This document shows positions 61,139 to 61,248 of a DNA stretch of 61,248 nucleotides, piece after piece. The position numbers were made by a program, and so were the translations under genes. The notes beneath the pieces are model-generated. The model worked only from the letters and a program-made list of their open reading frames with translations, did not search any database and was not told the DNA's origin. The stretch covers positions 1 to 61,248 of the forward strand of contig JAFUXI010000013.1 of NCBI GenBank assembly GCA_017470995.1, written 5' to 3'. Within the stretch, counting starts at the first letter, position 1. Each line of letters begins with the position of its first letter. The stretch comes from Spirochaetales bacterium. Lineage in GTDB: Bacteria > Spirochaetota > Spirochaetia > Sphaerochaetales > Sphaerochaetaceae.

Positions 61139-61248
61139 TCATGCAGCCTCCTTTGGGATGATGTTGAAGAACCTCAGTATCATGATTCTGTCAGGGAACT
61201 CCTTGCAGAGCATCTGAGCAGGGGTTCTGCCGTTGAGGATCTTTCTGG
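61139..61248 (-). mobile_element. C-terminal end of a DDE transposase (runs off the window)
   Basis: The minus strand is open from the window edge to TGA at 61141-61139 and reads 'RKILNGRTPAQMLCKEF' then 'RFFNIIPKEAA'. The 'LNGRTPAQML' block is characteristic of the C-terminal end of integrase-core transposases, most like IS30-type. Only 36 residues are visible, so family and completeness are open. No terminal inverted repeat could be defined because the other end lies outside. Confidence 0.6.

Noticed and set aside
61139..61248. Complete insertion sequence
   Set aside because: Only the last 36 codons of a transposase are inside the window and no terminal inverted repeat can be defined.

Overview
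The window reads as chromosomal DNA of a host-associated, anaerobic spirochaete, probably near Sphaerochaeta or Treponema. This placement is inferred from gene content, not from a marker gene. It is diderm (patatin fused to a beta-barrel, an outer-membrane barrel protein, a LolA-like protein). Its signal peptides end in short FAN/FAD/MAM-type cleavage regions. It combines many SpoIIE/STAS/RsbW partner-switching proteins, HD-GYP and EAL signalling, ATP-dependent PEP carboxykinase and a UgpC/MalK-class sugar importer.

Layout. 1-15.4 kb: NUDIX tail; MATE transporter fused to an RsbW-like ATPase, coupled to a CCA/poly(A)-polymerase-type nucleotidyltransferase; a histidine phosphatase; then a compact operon of exported HAD phosphatase, STAS protein, SpoIIE phosphatase, STAS-kinase-RsbW fusion and PHP phosphoesterase; an EAL protein with an HPt partner; metallophosphoesterase and ParB-like protein; a DlgD-type reductase. 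15.4-20.4 kb: pckA converging on eno, thioesterase and an amino-acid permease. 20.4-28.4 kb: RDD protein, a complete carbohydrate ABC importer, and, in the same direction with 14-nt gaps, an exported thermonuclease-like protein and an exported protein with three OB-like repeats. 28.4-33.9 kb: an OmpR-type two-component system flanked by two beta-helix lipoproteins that share a direct-repeat box. 34-40 kb: RND/MMPL exporter, LolA-like protein, outer-membrane barrel and two methyltransferases behind a promoter covered by tandem palindromes. 40.1-43.7 kb: a cassette (PD-(D/E)XK-like nuclease, KamA-family radical SAM enzyme, MarR regulator, broken MFS gene) bounded by 28-bp direct repeats copied from the 3' end of the OB-repeat gene. 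43.8-58.7 kb: hybrid kinase, patatin-barrel protein, SpoIIE phosphatase, LysR regulator, pyrG, intact MFS transporter, HD-GYP protein and a lipoprotein. 58.9 kb to the end: degraded accessory DNA with a tRNA-Ala 3' remnant, integrase-arm-like repeats, a kinase pseudogene, a TetR/secreted-protein chimera and a transposase tail.

The points most worth following are: (i) the pyrG leader, whose initiation region and SD-sequestering hairpin have the geometry of pyrimidine-sensitive start-site switching; (ii) the duplicated OB-gene 3' ends bounding the 40-43.7 kb cassette; (iii) paired TTCAAT boxes with 11-bp spacing in front of both beta-helix genes that flank their two-component system; (iv) the exporter/methyltransferase operon with its tandem operators; and (v) the tRNA remnant and chimera zone at the right end.
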